64,000 nucleotides of DNA from Spirochaetales bacterium (GCA_029098225.1 JAQXNX010000030.1:22085-86084); one strand, 5' to 3'. Positions 17,242-26,820 are shown, numbered from the stretch's first letter. A program made the numbers and translations. The notes: generated by a model not told the origin, from the letters alone.

Positions 17242-19887
17242 ATGAAAACAAAAGAAAAGAAAAATAAAAAAATGCCTGAATGGTATATCGGCAGGCCAAA
17301 ACCAATGAAGAAAAAGTTTATAGAGTTTCATAAGCCGACAAAGAGTTTTTATATAGGTCTTGGATTTTTTCTGGCGGCAGCTGGTTTTATTACATATATA
17401 ATATTCCGTCTGCTGGCAGTAAGTACTTATCATCAGCCGAATTTTGAATATTATGAATTTGATTCAAAGCTTGCAGGAAAAAATCTTGTTCTTGAATCAG
17501 AAGCCTTAAAATTTGAAATGGATCCTGCTACAACTCAATTTACGCTGCTTCAGAAAAATACAGGAAAAATCTGGTATTCAAGTCCGGAAAATCTGGAAAA
17601 AGATTCTATAGCTCTTGAGCGTGAAAAGAACAATATGCGATCAAGCCTTCTTATAGAATATTCTTCAGAAAACGGAAATTCTGAAACTTATGATTTATAT
17701 TCAAATAGTGTAAAAAGAAATTTCTATAATGTTGAAAAATCAGGAAATTCAATTAAGGTAAATTACACAATCGGACAAATGAACAGGGAATATATTTTTC
17801 CTCCAGTAATGTATCTTTCAGATTTTGAAAAGTGGTCTGAAAATATGTCTAATACAGACATAAGTTATATTAATCGTGCATACCATCGTTACAGTCTTTC
17901 TACTGCAAATGCAACAGATAATATAAACGCGTTACTAAAAAAATATCCAAAGCTTAAAGACGAAGATTTGTTCCTTATTTTTGAAAACGTTCAGAACTTC
18001 ATGAAGGAAAAACTCGAGAAAATATTTGCCGATGCAGGTTTTACCTATGAGGATTATCTTGAGAGTAAAGAATTATATCTGGAATCAAATGAAAAAGAAG
18101 TTCCTGCTTTCAATCTGACTGTTGTTTATACTCTTGAAAAAAATAATCTGATAGTAGAAGTTCCTTTTGATGAAATTTCTTATCGCCAGAAATTCCCGAT
18201 TACAAAGGTTTCTTTACTTCCTTATTTTGGAGCAGGAAGTAAAGATGATTCCGGATACATGATGGTTCCGGAAGGCGGAGGCGCGGTAATTAATTTTAAT
18301 AATGGAAAAACAAAACAGAACGGTTATTATGCAGATGTTTACGGCTGGGATTATGCTCTGGATAGAAAAACTGTTATAACAGAAACAAAAGTTTCATTCC
18401 CGGTTTTTGGCGTTTCTTCAGATAATTCTTCATTTATTTCGATTATAGAAGATGGTGCTTCTTATGCAGGAATTACTGCAGAAATTGCCGGTAAGCTTGG
18501 AAGCTATAATTATGTTCGTGCTGATTACAGACTATTACATAATGAACGCTATGATATTTCTACAAGAACGACAAGTGCCCAGTATATGTTTGAAAAAAAT
18601 CTTCCGGAAGGAAAAGAAATCAAACAGATTTATACTTTTATAGACAGTAATTCTTATGTAGATATGGCTAAAGTTTATCGCGATTATCTTTTTGCAGATA
18701 GACCAAAGCTTAACGAAAATCAAATTCCTCTTGCTGTAGAAATTATTGGTGCGATTGACCGTGTTCAGCAGATTGCTGGAATTCCAAAAAATCTTCCATT
18801 CAAGCTTACAAGTTATGGAGAAGCAGCAGATATTGTAAATGAAATTGAAAGTAATGGAATTTCAAATGTAAATTATAAGCTTACAGGATTTATTAATGGA
18901 GGAGTTCGCCAGAGATTATTAAATAAAGTAAAGTATATAAAGAATCTTGGCGGAAAATCTGAGTTTAATGAATTTCTAAAATCAATAGAAAATTCTTCTT
19001 CAGATTTTTATCTGGACGGTACAATGCAGTTTGCCTATCATTCAAACTGGTCCGATGGTTTTACTCATTATGGTTCTCCTGCACGTTTTGTAAGTCAGAA
19101 AATCTGTGAACTATATCAGTATTCAAAAATCTGGTATGGAAAAGATGAAGAAGAAGATACTTATTATTTGTTAAAGCCACAGCTTGCAAAAAAAGCTTCT
19201 GAAAAATTAGTAAGCTCTTCAAAAAAATCAGGATTAAATGTTTCTTATAATGATTTTGGAAATATTCTTTCTGCAGATTATAATGAAAAAAAACTTGTAA
19301 ATCGTGAAGCTTCAAAGCAGTTGCAAATGGATGCCTTAGCTGGTGCTAAGCAGGAAAATCTTAAGGTAATGGTAAATACAGGAAATGATTATTCATTAAA
19401 ATATGCAGACTTTATTACCAATCTGGATTTGTCTGGAAATAAATATTCTATAATTGATTATATGATTCCATTTTATCAGATAGCCTTGCATGGATATAAA
19501 AACTTTTCTGGTGGAGCAGTTAATCTCGCAGCAGAAGCAAATCAGGAAATACTAAAATCTGCTCAAAGTGGTGCGGGATTAATGTTTACATTTATGAATG
19601 CAACAGAACGCGATATTCAGGAAACCAGATTTACTCATTATTATTCGGCTAATTTTGAAGATTTTAAGGATTATTTTTATTCAACCTACAAAAAGTATAA
19701 TGATGAGTTATCTAAAGTTGCATCTTCGCTTATTACAGATTTTAAGTACATAAATGAAAATGTAACTTTAACAGAATTCGAAAACGGATATTCAGTAATT
19801 GTAAATTTTGGCTACACAGATTTTATTACTGAAAATGGAATAAGAATTCCTTCTCGCGATTACAAAATTATTAAGGTGGAGGACTAG
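17242..19887 (+). CDS. Large DUF5696-type membrane-anchored extracellular protein
   Basis: An 881-residue protein with a basic cytoplasmic N-terminus, one transmembrane helix at about residues 36-58 (FYIGLGFFLAAAGFITYIIF) and a large outward-facing domain. The segments MMVPEGGGAVINFNNGK and FPVFGVSSDNSSFISIIEDG, and the mixed alpha/beta C-terminal half containing LPLAVEIIGAIDR-like and YSLKYADFITNLDLS motifs, resemble DUF5696 proteins of Firmicutes carbohydrate loci. The C-terminal half has a fold suggestive of a glycosidase-like barrel, but I cannot identify catalytic residues. It is separated by 13 bases from the Yip1 gene and by one base from the next permease. A role in glycan capture or processing is inferred from context only. 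Confidence 0.7.
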   Translation: MKTKEKKNKKMPEWYIGRPKPMKKKFIEFHKPTKSFYIGLGFFLAAAGFITYIIFRLLAVSTYHQPNFEYYEFDSKLAGKNLVLESEALKFEMDPATTQFTLLQKNTGKIWYSSPENLEKDSIALEREKNNMRSSLLIEYSSENGNSETYDLYSNSVKRNFYNVEKSGNSIKVNYTIGQMNREYIFPPVMYLSDFEKWSENMSNTDISYINRAYHRYSLSTANATDNINALLKKYPKLKDEDLFLIFENVQNFMKEKLEKIFADAGFTYEDYLESKELYLESNEKEVPAFNLTVVYTLEKNNLIVEVPFDEISYRQKFPITKVSLLPYFGAGSKDDSGYMMVPEGGGAVINFNNGKTKQNGYYADVYGWDYALDRKTVITETKVSFPVFGVSSDNSSFISIIEDGASYAGITAEIAGKLGSYNYVRADYRLLHNERYDISTRTTSAQYMFEKNLPEGKEIKQIYTFIDSNSYVDMAKVYRDYLFADRPKLNENQIPLAVEIIGAIDRVQQIAGIPKNLPFKLTSYGEAADIVNEIESNGISNVNYKLTGFINGGVRQRLLNKVKYIKNLGGKSEFNEFLKSIENSSSDFYLDGTMQFAYHSNWSDGFTHYGSPARFVSQKICELYQYSKIWYGKDEEEDTYYLLKPQLAKKASEKLVSSSKKSGLNVSYNDFGNILSADYNEKKLVNREASKQLQMDALAGAKQENLKVMVNTGNDYSLKYADFITNLDLSGNKYSIIDYMIPFYQIALHGYKNFSGGAVNLAAEANQEILKSAQSGAGLMFTFMNATERDIQETRFTHYYSANFEDFKDYFYSTYKKYNDELSKVASSLITDFKYINENVTLTEFENGYSVIVNFGYTDFITENGIRIPSRDYKIIKVED

Positions 19888-19888
19888 A

Positions 19889-20803
19889 ATGAAAAAAAGA
19901 CCTGTAGGGCTTACAAAGCGACGTGCATTGTACGGCTACATATTTATACTTCCTTTTATACTTGGATTTATTTTCTTTATGCTAAAACCCCTGTTCCAGT
20001 CCTTGAGCATGAGTTTTTCTACAATTTCAGTTGGTCCAAGCGGCTTTCAGTCAAGCTGGTGTGGCCTTGAAAATTATAAAAGGGCTTTTTTAATAGATCC
20101 TGAATTCAACCGCATGCTTTTTGAAAATGTTACACAGATGATTTACCGTTCTATAGCAACTATTGTATTCAGCTTTTTTGTTGCCTTGATTTTGAATCAG
20201 AAATTTAAGGGAAGGGCAATGGTTCGTTCTATTTTCTTCCTTACGGTAATTCTTTCTTCTGGTGTTCTTGTAGGACTTGAATACAACAATACAATGATGT
20301 CTCAGTTAAAAGAAACAATCGAAGCTTCTGGAAATGCAAATTCTATAACAGCTGTATTGGAAAGTATTCTTCTTTCAAATACTGGTGGAACAACAGGACC
20401 CGGCGACAAATTATTTACAATTCTTTTCCAGATTATAGATTCTATTTACGATGTTGCAATGGCTTCTGGAATTCAGATTATTATATTTCTTTCCGGCTTA
20501 CAGAATATTTCTGCAAGTATGTATGAAGCTGCTGAAATGGAAGGTTGTACAGCATGGGAAAGCTTGTGGAAAATTACAGTTCCAATGGTGAGCCCTCTTA
20601 TGCTTGTATGCTGGGTTTATACAGTAGTAGATTTCTTTATGCGTACAGACAGCGAAATTATGGAAAAAATAGATAATCAGCTGTCTGTTCAGTTAAACTT
20701 TGGATTTAGTTCTGCAATGGCATGGATATATTTTATAATCTGTATGGCAATTATAGGATTAAGCTCTGCATTAATTTCAAAGGTGGTTTATAATTATGAC
20801 TGA
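19889..20803 (+). CDS. Carbohydrate ABC transporter permease, second pair (UgpA type)
   Basis: A 304-residue CUT1-family permease with an N-terminal LYGYIFILPFILGFIFFMLKPL helix pair and the EAA loop YEAAEMEGCTAWESLWKITVP around residues 211-231. It begins one base after the DUF5696-type gene and overlaps the next permease by eight bases. A segment at about 135-170 (rich in S, T, G and N) enlarges the periplasmic loop. Confidence 0.92.
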   Translation: MKKRPVGLTKRRALYGYIFILPFILGFIFFMLKPLFQSLSMSFSTISVGPSGFQSSWCGLENYKRAFLIDPEFNRMLFENVTQMIYRSIATIVFSFFVALILNQKFKGRAMVRSIFFLTVILSSGVLVGLEYNNTMMSQLKETIEASGNANSITAVLESILLSNTGGTTGPGDKLFTILFQIIDSIYDVAMASGIQIIIFLSGLQNISASMYEAAEMEGCTAWESLWKITVPMVSPLMLVCWVYTVVDFFMRTDSEIMEKIDNQLSVQLNFGFSSAMAWIYFIICMAIIGLSSALISKVVYNYD

Positions 20804-21791
20804 TAAAACTAAAGATATAAAAATGCTGAATAAAAGATCTTTTTGGGAACGCAATAGAGCTTCCGGCGGAATGCTTTTAAATCTTACTGTAAAAAAATAT
20901 GCAGTTTCTATCTTCAGGGCAATTCTTTTGTTTGGAATGTGCTTTATGATTCTTCAGCCTATTTTAAATAAAATTTCTCTAAGCTTTATGGCAGAACGGG
21001 ATTTGTACGATACTACTATAGTTGTAATTCCTAAACATTTTTCTACGAATAACTGGAAAATAGCTTCTTATATAATTGATTATAAGCTTTCTTTATTTAA
21101 TACAATATGGGTTTCTCTTTTAGTCTCTGTTATAGAAGTTGCTATGTGTACCTTTGTAGGCTATGGTTTTTCTCGTTTTAATTTTCCGTTAAAAAGATTC
21201 TGGTTTTTCTGTGTAATTCTTTTGATTGTTATTCCACCACAGACAATTTCTACCTCATTGTATCTTCATTTCAGATATTTTAAATTTTTTGGCTTGACCT
21301 TAAATTTAAAAGGTACAATGTTACCCTATATAATGATGTGTTTTACCTGTATGGGGTTAAAAAATGGTCTTTACATCTTTATGATCAGGCAATACTTTCT
21401 GGGTTTTCCTTATGAGCTGGAAGAGGCTTGTTATGTAGACGGATGTGGACCGTTTTCTACATTTGTAAGAATTATGATTCCTGGTGCTAAGCCTATTATA
21501 ACTTCCTGCTTTTTGTTTTCTTTTGTATGGCAATGGACAGATAGTTTTTATTCAAATCTTTTCTTAGGTAAAATTCAGGTTCTTGGTCGTGCAGTCGGAA
21601 GTTTAACAGATAAGCTTGCAGTTTATTTAAGTCGTTCACAGGGAAGCGGAAATGTGTCTGTTCCTCCTGCTTTATCTGGAGCAATTAACGGAACTGCGGT
21701 TCTTCTTGTCGTAATTCCATTAATAATTCTTTATCTTTTCTGCCAGAGAATGTTTGTAGAAAGTCTGACAAGTACAGGTATGAAAGAATAA
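20796..21791 (+). CDS. Carbohydrate ABC transporter permease, second pair (UgpE type)
   Basis: A 331-residue permease with the EAA loop EEACYVDGCGPFSTFVRIMIP near residues 209-229 and the usual helix spacing. It overlaps its partner by eight bases, so the two are translationally coupled. It is the last gene of the long operon; a strong terminator follows at 21822-21857. Confidence 0.92.
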   Translation: MTDKTKDIKMLNKRSFWERNRASGGMLLNLTVKKYAVSIFRAILLFGMCFMILQPILNKISLSFMAERDLYDTTIVVIPKHFSTNNWKIASYIIDYKLSLFNTIWVSLLVSVIEVAMCTFVGYGFSRFNFPLKRFWFFCVILLIVIPPQTISTSLYLHFRYFKFFGLTLNLKGTMLPYIMMCFTCMGLKNGLYIFMIRQYFLGFPYELEEACYVDGCGPFSTFVRIMIPGAKPIITSCFLFSFVWQWTDSFYSNLFLGKIQVLGRAVGSLTDKLAVYLSRSQGSGNVSVPPALSGAINGTAVLLVVIPLIILYLFCQRMFVESLTSTGMKE

Positions 21792-21821
21792 TTATTTTTT
21801 TTAAGTAAACTTTAACTAAAT

Positions 21822-21857
21822 AAAAAAGCCGTAAAAGTAAAATTTACGGCTTTTTTG
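21822..21857 (+). terminator. Terminator of the sugar ABC operon
   Basis: AAAAAAGCCGTAAA and TTTACGGCTTTTTT pair perfectly around a 7-base loop and end in a T-run. It separates the operon from the binding-lipoprotein gene. Confidence 0.92.
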
Positions 21858-21888
21858 TTTAAAAAAGCTCAAATTTTTAAAAAAAATT

Positions 21889-21917
21889 TTTACAATTCAA
21901 ATAAAGGGTGTTATAAT
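21889..21917 (+). promoter_or_regulatory. Promoter of the binding-lipoprotein gene
   Basis: TTTACA (21889-21894), a 17-base spacer and a perfect TATAAT (21912-21917). A leader of about 47 bases with an AGAGGAG ribosome binding site follows. A separate strong promoter would allow this binding protein to be made in excess over the permeases. Confidence 0.8.
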
Positions 21918-21969
21918 TTAGTTAAGCAATTTGCTGGAGACAGCACATTAAATAAAAGAGGAGTATTTT

Positions 21970-23352
21970 ATGAAAAAAATTGCAATTGCTGCATTGGCAG
22001 CAGCTACAGCACTTATGCTCGTTTCTTGTGGCGAGGATAAGGGAAAAAAGGCAGCCCAGAACGTTCCTGAGTATAAAGGAATTAAGGCAGAAATTGATCC
22101 TTCTACCGGAAAGGTTTACGATTTTGGTGGAATGGAAGTAACACTTTATGACTGGTGGTCAAATCCAGATGCACCGGCAAATTCTAAGTCAGAAGAAGAT
22201 CAGAAAGCTTTCAGACAGTGGTTGCAGGACACATACAACTTTAAGGCTGTTCAGAAAGCACTTTCTACATGGGAAGATCATCCAAAGGATGTAGCAAATC
22301 TTGTTATGTCTGGTTCAAAAGATAATATGGTATTTATTGTAGACGGACGTTCTGCAATTTCTGGTCTTCAGAATAATTTCTGGTATGACCTTTCAAAGGT
22401 TAAAACTGTAGACTGGACAAAAGAAAAATGGAATCAGGGTGTAATTGACCGTCTTCGCAATGGAAATTCATTCTATACATTCAATACAGGTAAAACAGAA
22501 CCTCGCGAAGGTGTATTCTTCAATAAGAGAATTCTTGAAGAAAATGGTTATTCTGCAGATTATCCATATGATCTTCAGAAAGAAGGCAACTGGACTTGGG
22601 AAACATTTGAAGAAATGTGTAAGAAAATTACAAGAGATACTGATAATGATGGTGCAGTTGATCAGTATGCTATGGCTTCTTTCTATCCACATTTTGGTAC
22701 AGCAGCGGCATATTCAAATGGTGGAGCAAAAGTTAAGCTTATAGATGGTAAATTTACAGATACAATCGGTGATGACAATTCTATGGAAGCATGGAACTGG
22801 ATGTATAAAATGTTTGCTAATTACCAGCTTCCACAGGGAGAAGCTCAGTGGGATTACTGGCTTACTTCTTTTGTAAACGGCGAAGTTGCATTTATGGTTT
22901 CTCAGGAATATTTAGCTCAGCCAGGTCAGACTCTTAGTTCTATGAAAGATGACTGGGGATATGTATGCTTCCCTCTTGGACCAAAGGGCGATGGAAAATA
23001 CTTTACAGTTGGAGACTCTCCAATGTGGGTACTTCCAAATATCTATAACGACGAAACATCTTCTAAGATTATGAAGATTGTAGATTTCTATACAGATGAG
23101 GTTCCTGGATATGGCGGACCAGATGCATGGAAGACAGTTTCTTATCTCCAGGGCTTCCGCGATGAACGTGCTTTGGATGAAACTTGTGCTTTGATGATTG
23201 CTAATGCTCCAGAACGCCTTGATACAATTATTCCAGATTTCTCTCAGGAATATATGGTTAACTGGATTGCTCATGGTTGGGGAACTCCACAGGAAGTTTA
23301 CGAAAGAGAGAAGGCTGAAATTCAGAGCCGTCTTGATGCTGTAAACAAATAA
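21970..23352 (+). CDS. Extracellular carbohydrate-binding lipoprotein of ABC transporter
   Basis: A 460-residue family 1 solute-binding protein. The signal peptide ends in the lipobox LVSC (Cys20), so it is lipid-anchored. The segments EVTLYDWWSNPDAP near residue 57 and FFNKRILEENGYSADYPYDL, and the aromatic residues in GNWTWETFEEM, fit oligosaccharide binders. It follows the second permease pair and probably serves it. It has its own promoter and terminator. The substrate is unknown. Confidence 0.92.
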   Translation: MKKIAIAALAAATALMLVSCGEDKGKKAAQNVPEYKGIKAEIDPSTGKVYDFGGMEVTLYDWWSNPDAPANSKSEEDQKAFRQWLQDTYNFKAVQKALSTWEDHPKDVANLVMSGSKDNMVFIVDGRSAISGLQNNFWYDLSKVKTVDWTKEKWNQGVIDRLRNGNSFYTFNTGKTEPREGVFFNKRILEENGYSADYPYDLQKEGNWTWETFEEMCKKITRDTDNDGAVDQYAMASFYPHFGTAAAYSNGGAKVKLIDGKFTDTIGDDNSMEAWNWMYKMFANYQLPQGEAQWDYWLTSFVNGEVAFMVSQEYLAQPGQTLSSMKDDWGYVCFPLGPKGDGKYFTVGDSPMWVLPNIYNDETSSKIMKIVDFYTDEVPGYGGPDAWKTVSYLQGFRDERALDETCALMIANAPERLDTIIPDFSQEYMVNWIAHGWGTPQEVYEREKAEIQSRLDAVNK

Positions 23353-23385
23353 GTTTAATCATAAGTAAACCTAATCACTAAAATG

Positions 23386-23423
23386 AAAATGCTGCCGGTT
23401 ATTTACCGACAGCATTTTTTTTT
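23386..23423 (+). terminator. Terminator of the binding-lipoprotein gene, overlapping the argH promoter
   Basis: AAATGCTG and CAGCATTT pair, with inner CGGT/ACCG pairing, followed by a nine-base T-run. The stem-loop also contains the likely -35 element of argH. Confidence 0.88.
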
Positions 23424-23430
23424 GTATACT
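23402..23430 (+). promoter_or_regulatory. argH promoter embedded in the upstream terminator
   Basis: TTTACC (23402-23407), a 17-base spacer and TATACT (23425-23430). Only six bases separate the -10 box from the ATG at 23437 and there is no ribosome binding site, so the mRNA should be leaderless. Confidence 0.65.
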
Positions 23431-23436
23431 TAGCAT

Positions 23437-24843
23437 ATGCAGAATCATGGAACAATGACAAAAGATAATCATGCGGCTTTATGGCATGGAAGATTTGAAG
23501 AAGGTCCCGATGCTCAGGCAGTAGAATTTGAAACTTCAATTTATGTTGATGAGCGCATGGCTTTAGATGATATAAAAGGAAGTATAGCTCATGCTACAAT
23601 GCTTATGGAAAGCGGCATTATAACTAAGGAAGAAGGAAAGCAGATTGTAAACGGTCTTGAAGGTATAGAAAAAGATCTTACAGAAGGTAAGCTTTCAATT
23701 GATTATTCTGCCGAAGATATCCATTCATTTATAGAAGCAACACTTACAGACAGAATAGGTGAGGCAGGAAAAAAAGTTCATACGGGAAGAAGCAGAAACG
23801 ACCAGATAGCCCTGGATGAACGCCTTTATCTTCGTCGTTTTATTCCGCAGCTTACAGATTCAATTAAAACTCTTATTTCTTCGCTTGTTAATATTGCAGA
23901 AAACAATTTAACTACATTGATTCCTGGTTTTACACATATGCAGCATGCTCAGCCGGTTACTCTCGCACATCACGTTTGTGCCTGGGCCTGGATGTTTGTC
24001 CGTGATTGTGGAAGACTTGAAGATTGTCTTAAGAGAATTGATTATTCACCAATCGGTTCATGTGCATTAGCTGGAAGTTCACTCCCATTAAACAGAGAAT
24101 ATGAAGCTAAACTTCTTGGCTTTTCGGGAGTAACACAAAATTCTTTAGATAGTGTTTCCGATAGAGATTATTGTATAGAAACAGCTTCGGCATTGAGCCT
24201 TATTGCTATGCATTTAAGCCGTGCCTGTGAAGAAATTGTTTTATGGTCAACATCGGAATTTGCATTTATTGAGTTGAGCGAAAAATGGTCAACAGGTAGT
24301 TCAATTATGCCACAAAAAAAGAATCCGGATTTTGCTGAGCTTATCCGCGGCAGAACTGGAAAAGTTTATGGAAATCTTTTTGCTCTGCTTACAATGATGA
24401 AGGCGCTTCCGCTTGCATACGATCGTGACATGCAGGAGGATAAAGAACCTTTGTTTGATTCCTGCGATACAGTTTTATCCTGCATAAAAGTATTTACTCA
24501 GATGGTGGCAACTGCAAAATGGAATTCAAAAAACATGGAAGCTGCCTGCAATGAAGGTTATCTGAATGCAACAGATATAGCAGATTATCTTGTAAAAAAA
24601 GGAATGCCTTTTAGAACGGCTCATGGAGTTTCTGCTCGTGCTGTTCGCCTTGCTATCGAAAAAAAATGCGAGCTTTCTGAGCTTTCAATTCAAGAATATA
24701 AAAATCTTTCAGATTTAATCGAAGAAGATATTTATTCATTTATAACACCAGAATTCTGTGTAAAAGCAAGAACAACAACTGGCGGACCTTCTCCGGAACG
24801 TGTAAAAGACCAGATAAAAGCTTTACAGGAATTCTGCAAGTAA
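23437..24843 (+). CDS. argH: Argininosuccinate lyase
   Basis: ArgH splits argininosuccinate into arginine and fumarate, the last step of arginine synthesis. The 468-residue protein has the superfamily signature GSSIMPQKKNPD (about 287-298), the N-terminal LWHGRFEEGPDAQAVEFETS and the HTGRSRNDQ substrate-binding motif near 110-118. The length is normal for the family. No argG or other arg gene is adjacent, so the gene is solitary here. The start is supported by the N-terminal alignment to the family, despite the absence of a ribosome binding site. Confidence 0.96.
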   Translation: MQNHGTMTKDNHAALWHGRFEEGPDAQAVEFETSIYVDERMALDDIKGSIAHATMLMESGIITKEEGKQIVNGLEGIEKDLTEGKLSIDYSAEDIHSFIEATLTDRIGEAGKKVHTGRSRNDQIALDERLYLRRFIPQLTDSIKTLISSLVNIAENNLTTLIPGFTHMQHAQPVTLAHHVCAWAWMFVRDCGRLEDCLKRIDYSPIGSCALAGSSLPLNREYEAKLLGFSGVTQNSLDSVSDRDYCIETASALSLIAMHLSRACEEIVLWSTSEFAFIELSEKWSTGSSIMPQKKNPDFAELIRGRTGKVYGNLFALLTMMKALPLAYDRDMQEDKEPLFDSCDTVLSCIKVFTQMVATAKWNSKNMEAACNEGYLNATDIADYLVKKGMPFRTAHGVSARAVRLAIEKKCELSELSIQEYKNLSDLIEEDIYSFITPEFCVKARTTTGGPSPERVKDQIKALQEFCK

Positions 24844-24854
24844 TAATTTACTTC

Positions 24855-24883
24855 TTGAATGTTTTATTTATTTTCTATATAAT
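24855..24883 (+). promoter_or_regulatory. Promoter of the rpsP-rplS operon
   Basis: TTGAAT (24855-24860), 17 bases, TATAAT (24878-24883). The leader is about 60 bases and ends in a small AGCCC/GGGCT hairpin (near 24925-24937) directly before the GGAGG ribosome binding site, which could affect translation of rpsP. Confidence 0.82.
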
Positions 24884-24949
24884 ATCAGTTCACTATGTTC
24901 TAAGTGTTATGCTTGGAGATAAATTAGCCCTTTGGGCTTGGAGGATGTA

Positions 24950-25201
24950 ATGGTCAAAATCAGACTTAAGAGATTTGGTACTAAAAAGCGTCCTTGCTAC
25001 CGAGTTGTTGTTCAGGACTCTCGTGAGCCAAGAGACGGTGCTTGTATCGAAGAAATCGGAACTTTCCAGCCGATTGCTAAGGAAGATGCTCAGGTTTCTA
25101 TTGATTTGGAGCGTGTAAAGTACTGGATTGGTGTTGGAGCTCAGCCTACTGACATTGTAAAGAAGTTGATGAACCGCCAGCGCGCAGCTAAAGCTAACTA
25201 A
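24950..25201 (+). CDS. rpsP: Ribosomal protein bS16
   Basis: An 83-residue small-subunit protein with the conserved start [25 protein letters not shown] and the IGTFQP motif. I chose the ATG at 24950 because it follows a GGAGG ribosome binding site and gives the canonical N-terminus; an in-frame upstream TTG would add six unsupported residues. It leads the conserved rpsP-khpA-rimM-trmD-rplS operon. Confidence 0.97.
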   Translation: MVKIRLKRFGTKKRPCYRVVVQDSREPRDGACIEEIGTFQPIAKEDAQVSIDLERVKYWIGVGAQPTDIVKKLMNRQRAAKAN

Positions 25202-25218
25202 GGTTTTTGGAGCAGAAG

Positions 25219-25455
25219 ATGGAAAAAGAATTGATTGAATACATCGCTAAATCCTTGGTAGATAATCCGTCGGCTGTAAATGTAACAGAAACTGAAGGTG
25301 AGCGCGGAATGGTATTGCAACTGAAGGTTGCTGATGGCGATATTGGTAAGGTTATCGGAAAATACGGTAGAATTGCCAAAGCTATGAGAACTGTTTTAAG
25401 TGCTTCGGCTGTGAAAGACGGTAAACGTTACAGTCTTGATATTCTGGATAACTAG
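25219..25455 (+). CDS. khpA: KH-domain RNA-binding protein KhpA
   Basis: A 78-residue single KH-domain protein with the RNA-binding GxxG loop in IGKVIGKYGRIAKAMRTVL. KhpA-type proteins bind RNA and, in Gram-positives, pair with KhpB/EloR. The conserved position between rpsP and rimM is diagnostic. The ATG at 25219 is preferred over an upstream in-frame TTG. Confidence 0.93.
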   Translation: MEKELIEYIAKSLVDNPSAVNVTETEGERGMVLQLKVADGDIGKVIGKYGRIAKAMRTVLSASAVKDGKRYSLDILDN

Positions 25456-25469
25456 ATCTGGGATTTGTA

Positions 25470-26012
25470 ATGGATACGTCACAACTTGTTGTTGGATTTA
25501 TCAGAAGTTCGCATGGATTTCTTGGTGAATGTAAAGTTGAGAGTGCTTCTGGAGAGTATGAGCATTTGCTTAATCTTAAAGAAGTTACTTTGCAATATGA
25601 AGACAAAACTTTTAAAACAGAAGTGGAGTCGGTTTCTTTAGGAAACAATGTTGCTTACATTAAGTTCAAAGGAATAGATTCTTCGGAAGCTGTTGCAAAA
25701 TACGGCAGGTGGAGTATTCTGGTTCCTAGAAAATACTGCAAGGCTCTTAAAAAAGATGAGTGGTATATTGAGGACTTAAAAAATTGTTCTCTTGTTTATG
25801 AAGAGAAAAACGTGCCGGCAACGTCGGTTGCGCCTAGGATAGTAGGAACAATCACAGACGTTATGGAAGGCGGAGCAGGTTACTTGTTAGAAGTTTCTCT
25901 CTCCGAGAATTGTGATAGAAAAGTTTTCGTACCTTTTAATAAAGAATTTATTGGTAAGGTTGATGTAGAAAACAAAACTGTGCAATTGATGCACCTCTGG
26001 ATTCTGGAGTAA
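25470..26012 (+). CDS. rimM: Ribosome maturation factor RimM
   Basis: A 180-residue 16S rRNA processing factor. The N-terminal domain begins with LVVGFIRSSHGFLGECKV, the family hallmark; the C-terminal PRC-barrel carries WYIEDLKNCSLVY and GTITDVMEGGAGYLLEV, and ends in LMHLWILE, as usual. RimM binds S19 and helps mature the 30S head. It lies between khpA and trmD, four bases before trmD. Confidence 0.95.
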   Translation: MDTSQLVVGFIRSSHGFLGECKVESASGEYEHLLNLKEVTLQYEDKTFKTEVESVSLGNNVAYIKFKGIDSSEAVAKYGRWSILVPRKYCKALKKDEWYIEDLKNCSLVYEEKNVPATSVAPRIVGTITDVMEGGAGYLLEVSLSENCDRKVFVPFNKEFIGKVDVENKTVQLMHLWILE

Positions 26013-26016
26013 TTCC

Positions 26017-26820
26017 ATGAAATTTACTGTGCTGACCTTATTCCCAAAGATTGTTGAGGCTTTTTTTGAAAACTCAATCATGGCCAAAGCTGTTGAAAAG
26101 GGAATTATTGCTTACGATCTGGTGAACATCAGGGATTTTGCTACTGATAAACACCATAGCTGTGATGACGGAACGTATGGAGGAGGAGCCGGGCAACTTA
26201 TGATGCCGGAACCTCTTGGTAATGCGCTTGAAAGTGTAAACGCTCGCAAGAAGTTTGTTATTTATGTTACTCCGAGTGGAAAAACGCTTAATCAAAAAAT
26301 GGCGCAGGACTTGAGTCGCAAAGACGAACTTGTTTTTATCTGCGGTAGATACGAAGGTATAGACCAAAGAATAATTGATTCCTATGTGGATGCTGAAATT
26401 TCAATTGGAGACTATGTAATGTCTTCTGGTGAAGTAGCAGCAACTGTCGTAATCGATACTGTTTACAGATTGATTGATGGTGTGATTTCGCATGAATCTT
26501 TAGAAGAAGAAAGTTATTGCGATGGACTTTTGGAGTATCCGCAATATACTCATCCAGAAAACTGGAAGGGTATGAAGGTTCCACCGGTTTTACTTAGTGG
26601 AAATCATGAGGAAATCCGAAAGTGGCGGCTTAAAAAGCGGTTGATGAAGACTTTGGCAAACAGACCAGATTTGATTGCCACAGCAAGAATAAAAGGTCAA
26701 CTTTCTGACGAAGCCGAAAAGATGATTGAGGAAATTAATGATACTGTTCTGCTGAAAACTCAGAAAAAATCAAAGAGAAAGAAGGCAGATAGTAAAGAAA
26801 AGAAGCCTGTTGCTGATTAG
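26017..26820 (+). CDS. trmD: tRNA (guanine-N1)-methyltransferase TrmD
   Basis: TrmD methylates G37 in tRNAs reading CNN, CCN and CGN codons, using S-adenosylmethionine in a trefoil-knot fold. Visible motifs are [16 protein letters not shown] at the start, [33 protein letters not shown] and [11 protein letters not shown]. The 267-residue protein has a lysine-rich tail of about 20 residues beyond the usual end. The gene overlaps nothing and is followed by rplS after 20 bases. Confidence 0.97.
   Translation: MKFTVLTLFPKIVEAFFENSIMAKAVEKGIIAYDLVNIRDFATDKHHSCDDGTYGGGAGQLMMPEPLGNALESVNARKKFVIYVTPSGKTLNQKMAQDLSRKDELVFICGRYEGIDQRIIDSYVDAEISIGDYVMSSGEVAATVVIDTVYRLIDGVISHESLEEESYCDGLLEYPQYTHPENWKGMKVPPVLLSGNHEEIRKWRLKKRLMKTLANRPDLIATARIKGQLSDEAEKMIEEINDTVLLKTQKKSKRKKADSKEKKPVAD

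Noticed and set aside
24932..24949. Upstream TTG start for rpsP
   Set aside because: The ATG at 24950 follows a GGAGG site and gives the canonical S16 N-terminus.
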